A DNA stretch of 64,000 nt, from NCBI RefSeq assembly GCF_004336745.1, contig NZ_SJXD01000011.1, positions 372,001 to 436,000 on the forward strand, given 5' to 3'. The notes under the pieces are model-generated. The model saw only the letters and a program-made list of their open reading frames with translations. It ran no database searches and was not told where the DNA came from. This document shows positions 26,765 through 35,870 of the stretch, in pieces. Made by a program: the position numbers and the translations under genes. The DNA comes from Roseococcus sp. SYP-B2431 (GTDB taxonomy: Bacteria; Pseudomonadota; Alphaproteobacteria; Acetobacterales; Acetobacteraceae). Numbering within the stretch: the stretch's first letter is position 1; the number at the start of each line of letters is the position of its first letter.

Positions 26765-27958
26765 TCAGAGGAAACGGGGATTTGCCGCCAGCCCCATCAG
26801 GTGCTGGCCGACGGTCTCGAAGTGATTGCGCCGCGCCTGCACCTGCTGGGTGACGGCATGGAGGTCGCGGAAGCGGCGTTCGAAGGGCCGGCTTTCGAAG
26901 ATGGCGGTGGCGCCCGCCTCGGTCCAGGCGAAGTCGGCGGCCTCCTTGGCCTGGTGGATGGCGAAGGTGGAGGCGAGCCGGATGGCGACTTTCTGATCCG
27001 TCGTCATGGCGGTGCCTGTCGCCACATGCTCCTGCGCCTCGCGCAGCGCGGCGTGCAGCCCGGCGCGGGCGGCGCGCCACTTGCCTTCGGCCCAGGCGAG
27101 GCCGCTTTGCAGCACGGGGCTGTCGCGCAGCATGCGGCTGGTCGCCATGGGCGTCTTGCCGCCGGCCAGGGTCACGAAATCGTCGAGCAGCCCCCGCGCG
27201 ATGCCGAGCGCCACGGCCGCGAAGCCCGTCGCGTAGAGATGCGTGGTGGTGAAGCGGTAGAGGCTGCCATGGCCGAGCGCCCGGCGCTCCTCCTCGCGGT
27301 CGCGGCGGACGGTGAAGGCCTCCGGCACGAAGAGGCCGGTGACCGTATAGGTGTCGCTGCCCGTGCCGCGCAGCCCCATCACCTGCCAGTCCGGCGCCAT
27401 GGCAATCGCCTCGCGCGGGAAGAGCATGGTGCGCTCGTAGGGCGAGCCGTCGGGCAAGTCGCGCATCGTTCCGTCGCGCTCGCGGACCCGGCAATGCCCG
27501 CCGAACCAGGTGGCGTGGCGGCCGCCGCTGGCGAAGGGCCAGGAGCCCGTCACGCGATAGCCGCCCTCCACGACCTCCGCGACCTGGCCGGGCTGGACGG
27601 CGCCCCAGGCCAGGGCCGCGTCGCGCGGATCCCAGATGCGATGCGCGACCTCGGGCGCCACATAGGCCGCCGCCATGGAACAGCCGGAGGCCTGGCCGAT
27701 GCACCAGGCGGTGGAGGCATCGGCGCGGGCGATGATCTCCATCATGCGGGCATAGGTCTCGGGCGTGGCCTCGTCGCCGCCGAGCGAGCGCGGCAGCAGC
27801 GTGCGGAAGAGGCGCGCGGCGTGCAGGGCTTCGAGGAGATCGGCCGGCAATTCGCGTCCGGCCTCGATCCGCGCGCCGGCGGCCTCGATCACCGGCGCGA
27901 GGGCGCGGGCACGGGACACCGGATCCCCGGCGTTCGGCATCGATACGGCCACGCTCAT
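26765..27958 (-). CDS. Acyl-CoA dehydrogenase-fold flavin monooxygenase (HsaA/HpaB-type group D)
   Basis: 397 residues from the ATG after AGGGAGG. The fold is acyl-CoA dehydrogenase-like: helical N-terminus (LPADLLEALHAARLFRTLLP), central beta domain with GGYRVTGSWPFASGG, GLRGTGSDTYTV, and a helical C-terminus. SWPFASGG with a nearby Trp and GTGSD matches the reduced-flavin hydroxylases of the HsaA type more than true dehydrogenases. These need a separate flavin reductase, not seen here. With the VOC gene immediately downstream it could form a hydroxylation plus ring-cleavage pair. Confidence 0.8.
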   Translation of the reverse strand: MSVAVSMPNAGDPVSRARALAPVIEAAGARIEAGRELPADLLEALHAARLFRTLLPRSLGGDEATPETYARMMEIIARADASTAWCIGQASGCSMAAAYVAPEVAHRIWDPRDAALAWGAVQPGQVAEVVEGGYRVTGSWPFASGGRHATWFGGHCRVRERDGTMRDLPDGSPYERTMLFPREAIAMAPDWQVMGLRGTGSDTYTVTGLFVPEAFTVRRDREEERRALGHGSLYRFTTTHLYATGFAAVALGIARGLLDDFVTLAGGKTPMATSRMLRDSPVLQSGLAWAEGKWRAARAGLHAALREAQEHVATGTAMTTDQKVAIRLASTFAIHQAKEAADFAWTEAGATAIFESRPFERRFRDLHAVTQQVQARRNHFETVGQHLMGLAANPRFL

Positions 27959-28151
27959 GCGACGCCTGCCTCCCTGGTTTCTTGTCGGCGAAGTCTGGCG
28001 CCCGGCCGGTTCTTCCGTCAATCGGACGGACGGCCGCGCCTGGCTCGCGGCCGCGCGCAACGCGCCGGGTCCGGCTCAGCTCTGGAGGAAGCACGTCTGG
28101 GGCTGGCGCCTCACGGCCTCCGGCGATGCCGACGGGCGAGGACGAGGCGCA

Positions 28152-29015
28152 TCAGCGCAGATAGGCCTTTTCCAGCTTCCGCATCTCCGCGTCGCCCTGC
28201 AGCGCGAAGACGTCCGCCACGGAGGCGATGCCCGCCTCGACGCCGGCGATCCCGCCTTCCTTCAGGATGCGGCGGAAGGTGTCGCGCATCGCGCCGACCG
28301 CCGCGCGGATCGCGTGGTTGCCGCAGATGATCAGCCCGACCTTTCCGAGCGCCGCCACATCCGCGAAGGAAAGCTGCGGATAGCTGGTCGGCACCAGCAC
28401 CAGCGGCACCTGGCCGGGCCAGGCGCGGCAGAAGGCGAGGATCTCGTCCGGCGTCTTCTGCTTGCTGTGGATGAGCACGGCATCCGCCCCGGCCTCGGCA
28501 TAGGCGGCGCCGCGCCGCAGCGCCTCCTCCTGGCCCAGCCCCGCGATCAGCGCCTCGGTCCGCGCGATCACCAGCACGTCGCCGGCGGCGCGCGCGGCCT
28601 CGACCTTGCCCTGGAACTCCTCCACCGGCAGCAGCTCCTGCCGTCCGCCGGGCCGCAGGCTGCTGTCCTTGGGGAAGGTCTTGTCCTCCATCACCACGGC
28701 GGCGACGCCGGCGGCGATGTAGCGCGGCACGGCATAGGCGACGTTCACCGCATTGCCGAAGCCCGTGTCGATATCGGCCACGACCGGCGCCGCCTGCACC
28801 TCGCCGATCGCGCGCATCATCTCGAGATGCGTGCCCATGGGCAGGATGCTGGCATCGGGCACGGCATAGCTCGCCGAGAGCTCGAAGCCGCTGCCCCAGA
28901 TCGCGTCGAAGCCGGCCTCGGCGGCCAGTTTCGCGGCGAGCGGACTGTGCGCCGCCATGGCCAGCGCGGGCCTGGCGGGATCGAGCTTGGCGCGCAGCGC
29001 GTCGGCTTTCGTCAT
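28152..29015 (-). CDS. Isocitrate lyase/PEP mutase-family enzyme
   Basis: 287 residues. The ATG overlaps the previous gene's stop (TGATG). The PEP mutase/isocitrate lyase barrel is clear: FDAIWGSGFELSASYAVPD, ADIDTGFG (metal-binding Asp pair), VVMEDKTFPKDSSLR (the flexible lid EDKxFPKxxS of PEP mutase and phosphonopyruvate hydrolase), and VLVIARTEALIAG. It probably acts on a 2-oxo- or 2-methyl-dicarboxylate, or on phosphonopyruvate. No phosphonate genes flank it, so C-C lyase or hydrolase is more likely than P-C mutase. Confidence 0.85.
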   Translation of the reverse strand: MTKADALRAKLDPARPALAMAAHSPLAAKLAAEAGFDAIWGSGFELSASYAVPDASILPMGTHLEMMRAIGEVQAAPVVADIDTGFGNAVNVAYAVPRYIAAGVAAVVMEDKTFPKDSSLRPGGRQELLPVEEFQGKVEAARAAGDVLVIARTEALIAGLGQEEALRRGAAYAEAGADAVLIHSKQKTPDEILAFCRAWPGQVPLVLVPTSYPQLSFADVAALGKVGLIICGNHAIRAAVGAMRDTFRRILKEGGIAGVEAGIASVADVFALQGDAEMRKLEKAYLR

Positions 29016-29944
29016 CAGAAGGCGACCTGGTCGCCGCCCTTGAGCGAGAGCATCTCGCGCGCCTCGTCCGGGCTCGCGATCTCGAGGCCCAGCCCCTCGA
29101 TGATCTGCCGCGCGAGCCGCACCTGCTCCGCATTGCTGGAGGCCAGCCGCCCGGGTCCGGCCCAGAGGCTGTCCTCCAGCCCCACGCGCACATTGCCGCC
29201 CTGCGCCGCCGCGATCGCCGCGATCTTGAGCTGGTTCGCCCCCGCGCCCAGCACCGACCACTGGTAGTTGTCGCCGAAGAGCCGGTCGGCCGTGCGCTTC
29301 ATGTGCATCACGTCGTCCGGATGCGCGCCGATGCCGCCCTGCAGCCCGAAGACGGTCTGGATGAACAGCGGCGCCTTCACGAGCCCCTGGTCGAAGAAGT
29401 ACTTCAGATTGTAGAGGTGCGAGGTGTCGTAGCACTCGAATTCGAATCGGGTCCCGTTCCCCGCGCAGGTCGTCAGGATGTACTCGATGTCCTTGAACGA
29501 GTTGCGGAAAATGATGTCCTTGTTCTCCAGGTACTCGCGCTCCCAGGGGTGCTTGAACTCCTTGAAGCGGTTGAGCATCCCGAACAGCCCGAAGTTCATC
29601 GAGCCGAGGTTCAGCGAGGCGACCTCGGGCTTGTGGACCGCCGCCGGCCGCACGCGCTCCTCGATGGTCATGGTCGGCGCGCCGCCGGTGGTGATGTTCA
29701 CCACGCAGTTGGACGCCTGCTTGATGACGCCGAGGAAGGGCGCGAAGGCCTCGGGCGACTGGTCCGGCCGCCCGTCCTTGGGGTCGCGCGCATGCAGGTG
29801 CACGATGGCGGCGCCCGCCTCGGCCGCGCCGATGGCCGCCTCGGCGATCTCGCTGGCCGTGACCGGCAGGTGCGGCGACATGCTGGGCGTGTGGATCGCG
29901 CCCGTGACGGCGCAGGTGATGATGACGCGGCGCGGCTTGGCCAT
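29015..29944 (-). CDS. BKACE-family beta-keto acid cleavage enzyme (3-keto-5-aminohexanoate cleavage-like, DUF849)
   Basis: 309 residues. Zn-binding HLHARD near residue 50 and the later HPDDVMH (about 223), plus ITCAVTGAIHTPSMSP at the N-terminus, are diagnostic of BKACE proteins. These condense a beta-keto acid with acetyl-CoA to give acetoacetate and a new acyl-CoA. The stop overlaps the start of the PEP-mutase-like gene by one base, so the two are translationally coupled and probably act in one degradation pathway. Substrate unknown. Confidence 0.88.
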   Translation of the reverse strand: MAKPRRVIITCAVTGAIHTPSMSPHLPVTASEIAEAAIGAAEAGAAIVHLHARDPKDGRPDQSPEAFAPFLGVIKQASNCVVNITTGGAPTMTIEERVRPAAVHKPEVASLNLGSMNFGLFGMLNRFKEFKHPWEREYLENKDIIFRNSFKDIEYILTTCAGNGTRFEFECYDTSHLYNLKYFFDQGLVKAPLFIQTVFGLQGGIGAHPDDVMHMKRTADRLFGDNYQWSVLGAGANQLKIAAIAAAQGGNVRVGLEDSLWAGPGRLASSNAEQVRLARQIIEGLGLEIASPDEAREMLSLKGGDQVAF

Positions 29945-29974
29945 TCTTGCTCAACCCTTCTTCTTCTGAGCGAC

Positions 29975-30000
29975 GGGCGCGGCCAGCTCCGGCCGCGCCC
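29975..30000. repeat. Perfect 10-bp inverted repeat in the divergent BKACE/SDR intergenic region
   Basis: GGGCGCGGCC, a 6-base loop, GGCCGCGCCC, located 31 bases upstream of the BKACE ATG and in the 235-bp divergent spacer before the SDR gene. No transcription unit ends here, so it is unlikely to be a terminator; it may be an operator or a structured leader. Confidence 0.4.
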
Positions 30001-30179
30001 TTGCATCCTCGCGGCGAGGTTGGGGGCAGGGGGCCATCGCCCGCTCAGGCGCGGCGTCCTGGCGATTGGCGTCCCCTCATGCGCGGGCCTTGCCGCCGCC
30101 CGCGATCACGGTTCATGGTCGAGCCGATGCGCGGCCTTGTCCAGCGCCCGGATCGCGCCGCCTTGCGGGAGGAATGGTC

Positions 30180-30935
30180 ATGGAACTCGGTTTGCAGGCT
30201 GCGCGCGTCCTGGTGACGGCGGGGGCGGGGGGCATCGGCCGCGTGGTGGCGGATGCCTTCCTCGAGGAGGGCGCGGAGGTGATGGTCTGCGACGTCGACG
30301 ACGCGGCGCTGGCCGCGCTGCCGCCGCAGATCAGCGGCACGCGCTGCGACGTCTCGGACCGCGCGGATGTCGCGAAGCTCTTCGCGGGGATCGGCGAGCT
30401 CGACGTGCTGGTGAACAATGCCGGCATCGCGGGCCCGACCGGCCTCGTCGAGGAGATCAACCCCGAGGACTGGGACCGCTGCATCGAGATCTGCCTGACC
30501 GGACAGTTCAACGTGGCGCGCCTCGCCATCCCGCTGCTGCGCCGGAGCCGCAACCCGTCCATCATCAACCTGTCCAGCGCCGCCGGCCGCTTCGGCTTCG
30601 GCCTGCGCGCGCCCTATGCCGCGGCGAAATGGGGCGTGATCGGCTTCACCAAGTCGCTCGCCATCGAGCTGGGCGGCGCGGGCATCCGCGTGAACGCCAT
30701 CCTGCCCGGCCTCGTCGCCGGCGACCGACAGCGGCGCGTGCTGGAAGCCAAGGCCCAGGCGCGCGGCGCGCCCTATGCCGAGGTGGAGCGGCAGGCCATG
30801 GCCTATGCCAGCGTCAAGGAACTCGTGACGGCGCGGCAGCTCGCCGACCAGATCCTGCTGCTCGCCAGCGCGCGCGGCCGGACGACGAGCGGGCAGGCGA
30901 TCGGCATCGACGGCGATTTGCAGATGCTGTTCTGA
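30180..30935 (+). CDS. Short-chain dehydrogenase/reductase
   Basis: 251 residues from the ATG 8 bases after GGGAGG (another ATG lies 6 bases earlier). The cofactor loop is TAGAGGIGR instead of the common TGxxxGIG. NNAGIAG, the catalytic Ser in LSSAAGRFG, and Y-A-A-A-K follow. Acidic VCDVDD after strand two points to NAD(H). The C-terminus (IDGDLQMLF) is typical. It is the first gene of a plus-strand group with a ketopantoate-reductase-like gene 41 bp on. Confidence 0.9.
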   Translation: MELGLQAARVLVTAGAGGIGRVVADAFLEEGAEVMVCDVDDAALAALPPQISGTRCDVSDRADVAKLFAGIGELDVLVNNAGIAGPTGLVEEINPEDWDRCIEICLTGQFNVARLAIPLLRRSRNPSIINLSSAAGRFGFGLRAPYAAAKWGVIGFTKSLAIELGGAGIRVNAILPGLVAGDRQRRVLEAKAQARGAPYAEVERQAMAYASVKELVTARQLADQILLLASARGRTTSGQAIGIDGDLQMLF

Positions 30936-30976
30936 GGCCCTAGCGTTTTCTCGACGAACGGACGAGGAAACGAGAC

Positions 30977-32038
30977 ATGGGCCATCGCATCGCGATCGTG
31001 GGGGCGGGCGCCGTCGGCGGCTATGCCGGCGCCTATATGGCGCAGGCCGGCGAGGACGTGACCTTCATCGACATGTGGCCCGAGAACGTCGAGGCCATGC
31101 GGTCCAAGGGCCTGCGCATCACCCATATCCGCGACGTGCCGGAGTTCACCGTGCCTGTGAAGGCGATCCACCTCACCGAGCTGCAGGCCACGGTGAAGCA
31201 GAAGCCCTTCGACATCGCCTTCGTCTGCGTGAAATCCTACGACACCGCCTGGGCCACGATGATGATCCAGCAGTACCTCTCGCCCGGCGGCTTCGTCGTC
31301 AGCCTGCAGAACTGCATGAACGAGGAGACCATCGCCGGCATCGTCGGCTGGGGCCGCACGCTGGGCGCCATCGCCAGCTCCATCACCGTGGAGCTCACCG
31401 AGCCCGGCCATGTCCGCCGCGCCTCGGGCAAGGGCGGCCAGGCGCACACCGTCTACCGCGTGGGCGAGGTGCATGGGCGCCTCACGAGCCGCGCGAAGGA
31501 GGTCGGCCGGCTGACCGCGCTGTCGGACAGCACGCTGGTGACGCAGAACCTCTGGGGCGAGCGCTGGTCCAAGCTCGTCACCAACGGCATGGCGAACGGG
31601 CTTTCGGCCTGCACCGGCCTCATCAGCAAGGACATCCTGATGAACGACGCGCTGCGGCGCTTCGGCGCGCGGCTGGGCGCGGAGGGCATCCGAGTCGGCC
31701 AGGCGCTGGGCTATGAGCTGGAGGAGATCCACCACATGGATCCCGAGATCATCGCCGGGGCCGGCGAGGGGAATGCCGCCGCCACGAAGGAATACGACGA
31801 GCACCGCCTCGCCGAGGCCGCCAAGGGCGGCGGCGCGCACCGGCCCTCCATGGGCCAGGACATGGTGAAGGGCCGCCGCACCGAGATCGAGTTCATCAAC
31901 GGCTTCATCGTGGACAAGGCCGCGCCGCTCGGCATTCCCACGCCGGCCAATGCGGCGCTGACCGCGATCGTGAAGCGGGTCGAGCGCGGCGAGATCGCGC
32001 CCGATCCGAAGCACATCCTGGAGTTGCGGCTGAACTGA
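30977..32038 (+). CDS. 2-Dehydropantoate 2-reductase-like (ApbA/PanE family) protein
   Basis: 353 residues. N-terminal Rossmann motif GAGAVGGYAG, then the family catalytic region KLVTNGMANGLSACTG (Lys in KLVTN) and a C-terminal helical domain with RRTEIEFINGFIVDKA and the substrate Ser in RPSMGQDM. True PanE enzymes reduce ketopantoate with NADPH. The extra length (~300 is usual) and the catabolic neighbourhood suggest a paralogue acting on another 2-oxo or 2-hydroxy acid. Part of the plus-strand SDR/TctC group. Confidence 0.85.
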   Translation: MGHRIAIVGAGAVGGYAGAYMAQAGEDVTFIDMWPENVEAMRSKGLRITHIRDVPEFTVPVKAIHLTELQATVKQKPFDIAFVCVKSYDTAWATMMIQQYLSPGGFVVSLQNCMNEETIAGIVGWGRTLGAIASSITVELTEPGHVRRASGKGGQAHTVYRVGEVHGRLTSRAKEVGRLTALSDSTLVTQNLWGERWSKLVTNGMANGLSACTGLISKDILMNDALRRFGARLGAEGIRVGQALGYELEEIHHMDPEIIAGAGEGNAAATKEYDEHRLAEAAKGGGAHRPSMGQDMVKGRRTEIEFINGFIVDKAAPLGIPTPANAALTAIVKRVERGEIAPDPKHILELRLN

Positions 32039-32108
32039 CGCGGGGTCCAGGATGGCGGGGATCACGCCGGGCCAACCGGCGGGTCCCACGTCCCAGGAGG
32101 AACCGCCC

Positions 32109-33077
32109 ATGCGCCGTCGCACCCTGCTGACCGGGCTGCCGCTGACCCTCGCGGCACCCGCCGTCTGCGCCCAGGACAATTTCCCGTCCCGCACCATCAC
32201 CATCATCGCCGCCGGCGCCGCGGGCGGGCCGACCGACACCGTGACCCGTATCGTCGCCGACAACCTCGGCAGGCATGTCGGGCAGTCCGTGGTGGTGGAG
32301 GCCATCGGCGGCGCCATCGTCGGGCCGCAGCGGCTCGCGAATGCGCGGCCCGACGGCTACACGCTCATGATCAACAACATCGGCATGGCCGCCGGCGCCA
32401 CGCTGTACCGCCGCGCGCCCTACGACCCGCTGACCGCCTTCGCCCCGCTCGGCCTGGTCTCCGACGCGGCGATGACGGTCATCACCCGGCGCGACTTCCC
32501 GGCGGAGGACCTGCGCGGCGTCATGGCCGTGCTGGCGCGCGAGGGCGACGCGATCAACTTCGCGACGGCCAGCCTCGGCTCGGCCGCCAATCTCTGCGCG
32601 CTCCTGGTGCAGGCGGCGGCCGGCCGGCGCGCCACGATCGTGGTCTTCCGCGGCACGGCGCCGGCCATCGCCGAGCTGATGGCGGGCCGGATCGACATCC
32701 TCTGCGACCAGGCGACCAACACGGTGCCCTATATCCGCGACGGCCGCGTGCTGGCGCATGGCGTGAGCAGCCCGGCACGGCTGCCCGGCCTGCCCCAGGT
32801 GCCGACCACGGCGGAGGCGGGCTTCCAGCCCATCGCGATGTCCACCTGGCACGGCCTGTACGCGCCGGCGGGCACGCCGGAGCCGATCCAGCGGTTCCTC
32901 TCCGACGCCCTGCGCGCGGCGCTGCGCGAGGAGCGGCTGCGGCAGCGCTTCGCCGAGCTGGCGACCGATCCCGCCACCGAGGAGCGCGCGAGCATCGCCT
33001 TCCACCGCCGCTTCCTGGCGGAGGAGATCGACCGCTGGCGGCCCGTCATCCTGGCGAACGGCGCCTACGCCGACTGA
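32109..33077 (+). CDS. Bug/TctC-family substrate-binding protein
   Basis: 322 residues from the ATG after AGGAGGAACCGCCC. Export signal RRRTLLTGLPLTLAAPAVCAQ. Motifs: IAAGAAGGPTDTVTR, VVEAIGGAIVG (in place of the common NRPGAGG), ARPDGYTLM, YDPLTAFAPLGLV, and LPQVPTTAEAG. Lies 70 bp after the PanE-like gene and 75 bp before another tctC, so likely the same transcription unit as both. Confidence 0.9.
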   Translation: MRRRTLLTGLPLTLAAPAVCAQDNFPSRTITIIAAGAAGGPTDTVTRIVADNLGRHVGQSVVVEAIGGAIVGPQRLANARPDGYTLMINNIGMAAGATLYRRAPYDPLTAFAPLGLVSDAAMTVITRRDFPAEDLRGVMAVLAREGDAINFATASLGSAANLCALLVQAAAGRRATIVVFRGTAPAIAELMAGRIDILCDQATNTVPYIRDGRVLAHGVSSPARLPGLPQVPTTAEAGFQPIAMSTWHGLYAPAGTPEPIQRFLSDALRAALREERLRQRFAELATDPATEERASIAFHRRFLAEEIDRWRPVILANGAYAD

Positions 33078-33151
33078 GCGCCCATTCAACGCCGCGCTTG
33101 AAATCGGCGGGCCAAAGGCGCGACCCTGCGGCCACTGCAGGGAGAAAACGA

Positions 33152-34126
33152 ATGACGGATGTCGCCCGACGGGCCCTCATGGGCGCCGCCCTCTCCACCC
33201 TCGCCGCGCCGGCCTTCGCGCAGGCGGGCTGGCCGGAGAAACCCTGGCGCGTGCTGGTGGGCGGGGCGCCGGGCGGCGCGAGCGACATCTTCATGCGCAT
33301 CCTCGAGCCCAGCCTGCGCGAGAGCCTGGCCCACGGCTTCTGGCTCGACAACCGCCCCGGCGCGGGCGGCATGCTGGCCGCGGAGATCTGCGCCCAGGCG
33401 CCGGCCGACGGCTACAACTTCCTCGTCAACCACATCGCCAGCAACGGGATCGGGCCGCATCTGCACCGGCGCCCGAACTTCGAGCCGAACCGGGATCTCA
33501 CGGGCGTGGCGCGGATCGCGGCCATGCCCAATTGCATGATCGTGCTGCCCTCGCGCGGTTTTCGCCGCGTGGCGGATCTGGTCGCCTTCGCCAAGGCCAA
33601 TCCGGGCCGGGCCACCTTCGGCTCGGCGGGCGTGGGCACCTCGTCCCATCTCAGCGGCGTGCTCTTCGGCCAGCGCATGGGCATCGAGGTGACGCATGTG
33701 CCCTATCGCGGCACCGCGCCCAACATGCAGGCGGTGCTGGCCGGCGAGATCCTCTTCGCCATCGACAATGCGCCGGCCTCGGCCCAGCAGGTGCGGGCCG
33801 GGCTGTTGACGGCGCTGGCGGTGAGTTCCGCCCAGCGCTGGTCGCAATTCCCCGAGGTGCCGACCATGCAGGAGAGCGGCGTGCCGGATTTCGACGTCGC
33901 CTCCTGGTACGGGCTGGCCGCGCCGGCCGCGACGCCGCGTCCCGTGGTGGAGAAGCTGGGCGGCGCCGTGCTGCGCGCGCTGGCCGATCCGGCCACGGTG
34001 GCGCGGCTGCGCGAGTTCGGCGCCGACCCCTGGCCCCTCGGCCCGGCCGACTACCAGGAGTTCATGCTCGGCGAGGAGCGGAAGTGGGGGCCGGTGGTCC
34101 GCGCGGCGGGCGTCACCGCAAACTGA
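33152..34126 (+). CDS. Bug/TctC-family substrate-binding protein
   Basis: 324 residues. Export signal TDVARRALMGAALSTLAAPAFAQ; then VGGAPGGASDIFMRI, NRPGAGGMLA, APADGYNFL, TFGSAGVGTSSHLSG, and FPEVPTMQESG. The first ligand loop is intact. Two tctC genes in a row here are not close copies (their ligand loops differ), unlike the 11.5-13.5 kb pair. Followed by a monooxygenase gene 79 bp downstream. Confidence 0.9.
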   Translation: MTDVARRALMGAALSTLAAPAFAQAGWPEKPWRVLVGGAPGGASDIFMRILEPSLRESLAHGFWLDNRPGAGGMLAAEICAQAPADGYNFLVNHIASNGIGPHLHRRPNFEPNRDLTGVARIAAMPNCMIVLPSRGFRRVADLVAFAKANPGRATFGSAGVGTSSHLSGVLFGQRMGIEVTHVPYRGTAPNMQAVLAGEILFAIDNAPASAQQVRAGLLTALAVSSAQRWSQFPEVPTMQESGVPDFDVASWYGLAAPAATPRPVVEKLGGAVLRALADPATVARLREFGADPWPLGPADYQEFMLGEERKWGPVVRAAGVTAN

Positions 34127-34205
34127 TTCTGCTGCAACTGCGAAGCAGGGTTGCGGCCGGCGCGATGGGGGGGTCAAACTCCGTGAAAACGGAGGTCTTC
34201 GATCC

Positions 34206-35849
34206 ATGCCAGACGCGAACACCACGAGTCCGCCCGCCCAGTTCGACGCGATCGTCATCGGCGCCGGCTTCGCCGGCCTCTACCAGCTCCACTGCCTGCG
34301 CGACCGCCTCGGGCTGAAGGTGCGCGTGCTGGAGGCCGCCGACGGCATCGGCGGCACCTGGTACTGGAACCGCTACCCGGGCGCGCGCTGCGATTCCGAG
34401 AGCCATTCCTATTGCTACAGCTTCTCCGACGAGCTGATCCGCGACTGGGAATGGTCGGAGCGCTATCCCGAGCATCCGGAGATCCGCCGCTACCTGAACT
34501 TCGTCGCCGACCGCTTCGACCTGAAGCGCGACATCCAGCTCGGCACGCGCGTCGCGGGCGCCAGCTTCGACGAAGGCGCGAGCCGCTGGACGGTCCGCAC
34601 CGAGGCCGGCGAGACCTTCTCCGCGCAGTTCCTGATCACGGCGGTGGGCTGCCTCTCCTCGGCCAATGTGCCGAAGATTCCCGGCCTCGAGGACTTCGAG
34701 GGCGACTGGTACCACACCGGCGAATGGCCGCATGAGGGCGTGGACTTCGCCGGCCGCCGCGTCGGCCAGATCGGCACGGGCTCGACCGGCATCCAGGCCG
34801 CGCCCGTCATCGCCGCGCAGGCCGCGCATCTCACCGTCTTCCAGCGCACGGCGAATTACAGCGTGCCCGCGCACAACGCGCCGCTGACGCCGGAATTCAA
34901 GGCGAAGGTGAAGGCCGGCTTCGCCGACATCAAGCGCACCATGCACTCCACCACCAACGGGCATCCCTTCGTCATCGAGGAACAGTCGGTCTTCGACGTC
35001 ACGCCCGAGGAGCGGGAAGCGATCTACGAGAGGGCCTGGGCCAAGGGCGGGCTGCAGTTCCGCGCCAATTTCCGCGACATCACGACGGACATGGCGGCCA
35101 ATGCGACCGCGGCCGAGTTCATCAAGGCCAAGATCCGCGCGATCGTGAAGGATCCGGCGACCGCGGCGAAGCTCTCCGAGATCGACCACCCCTATGCCGC
35201 CAAGCGCCCGCCGATCGACAGCTTCTACTTCGAGACCTTCAACCGCGAGAACGTCACGCTGGAGGACATCCGCGCCGACCCCATCGACCGCATCACCCCG
35301 ACCGGCATCCGGCTGCAATCCGGCAAGGAGATCCCGCTCGACATCCTGGTCTTCGCCACCGGCTTCGACGCGATGACCGGGCCCTTCCTGCGCATGGACA
35401 TAAGCGGCCGCGACGGGCTGACCCTGGCCGAGGCCTGGGAGGCCGGGCCGCGCAGCTATCTCGGCCTGAACGTGAAGGGCTTCCCCAACCTCTTCACCAT
35501 CACGGGGCCGGGCAGCCCCTCCGTGCTGTGCAACATGCCCGTGCCGATCGAGCAGCATGCGGAGTGGATCGCCGGCTGCATCGCCCATATGCGCCAGCAC
35601 GGCATCGCCACCATCGAGGCGACGGAGGAGGCGACCGAGTCCTGGTCCGCCGAGGTGAATGCGGCGGCCGAGGCCACGCTGCTGCCGCAGGCCTCCAGCT
35701 CCTGGTATCTCGGCGCCAACGTGCCCGGGAAGCCGCGGGTCTTCATGCCCTATGCCGGCGGCATGGCGAAGTATCGCGGCATCTGCGACGAGGTGGCGGC
35801 GGAGGGGTACAGGGGCTTCGAGCTGGGACGGGCCACCGTGGCCGCCTGA
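34206..35849 (+). CDS. Flavin-containing monooxygenase, Baeyer-Villiger type (cyclohexanone monooxygenase-like)
   Basis: 547 residues, the usual size. FAD-binding GAGFAGLY near residue 20, GGTWYWNRYPGARCD near 50, the Baeyer-Villiger fingerprint FEGDWYHTGEWP near 164, NADPH-binding GTGSTGIQ near 195, and a C-terminal FATGFD. It inserts oxygen into a ketone to give an ester or lactone using NADPH and O2. The preceding tctC genes could supply, or have nothing to do with, its substrate. Confidence 0.92.
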   Translation: MPDANTTSPPAQFDAIVIGAGFAGLYQLHCLRDRLGLKVRVLEAADGIGGTWYWNRYPGARCDSESHSYCYSFSDELIRDWEWSERYPEHPEIRRYLNFVADRFDLKRDIQLGTRVAGASFDEGASRWTVRTEAGETFSAQFLITAVGCLSSANVPKIPGLEDFEGDWYHTGEWPHEGVDFAGRRVGQIGTGSTGIQAAPVIAAQAAHLTVFQRTANYSVPAHNAPLTPEFKAKVKAGFADIKRTMHSTTNGHPFVIEEQSVFDVTPEEREAIYERAWAKGGLQFRANFRDITTDMAANATAAEFIKAKIRAIVKDPATAAKLSEIDHPYAAKRPPIDSFYFETFNRENVTLEDIRADPIDRITPTGIRLQSGKEIPLDILVFATGFDAMTGPFLRMDISGRDGLTLAEAWEAGPRSYLGLNVKGFPNLFTITGPGSPSVLCNMPVPIEQHAEWIAGCIAHMRQHGIATIEATEEATESWSAEVNAAAEATLLPQASSSWYLGANVPGKPRVFMPYAGGMAKYRGICDEVAAEGYRGFELGRATVAA

Positions 35850-35870
35850 GCTGAAGGGCTTCGGCCCTTC

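Noticed and set aside
28152-29015. Phosphonate biosynthesis start (PEP mutase)
   Set aside because: No phosphonopyruvate decarboxylase or transaminase nearby; the neighbour is BKACE, favouring a C-C lyase or hydrolase.
30977-32038. True PanE of pantothenate synthesis
   Set aside because: Longer than usual and set among catabolic genes, with no panB/panC; kept as a family member without a symbol.
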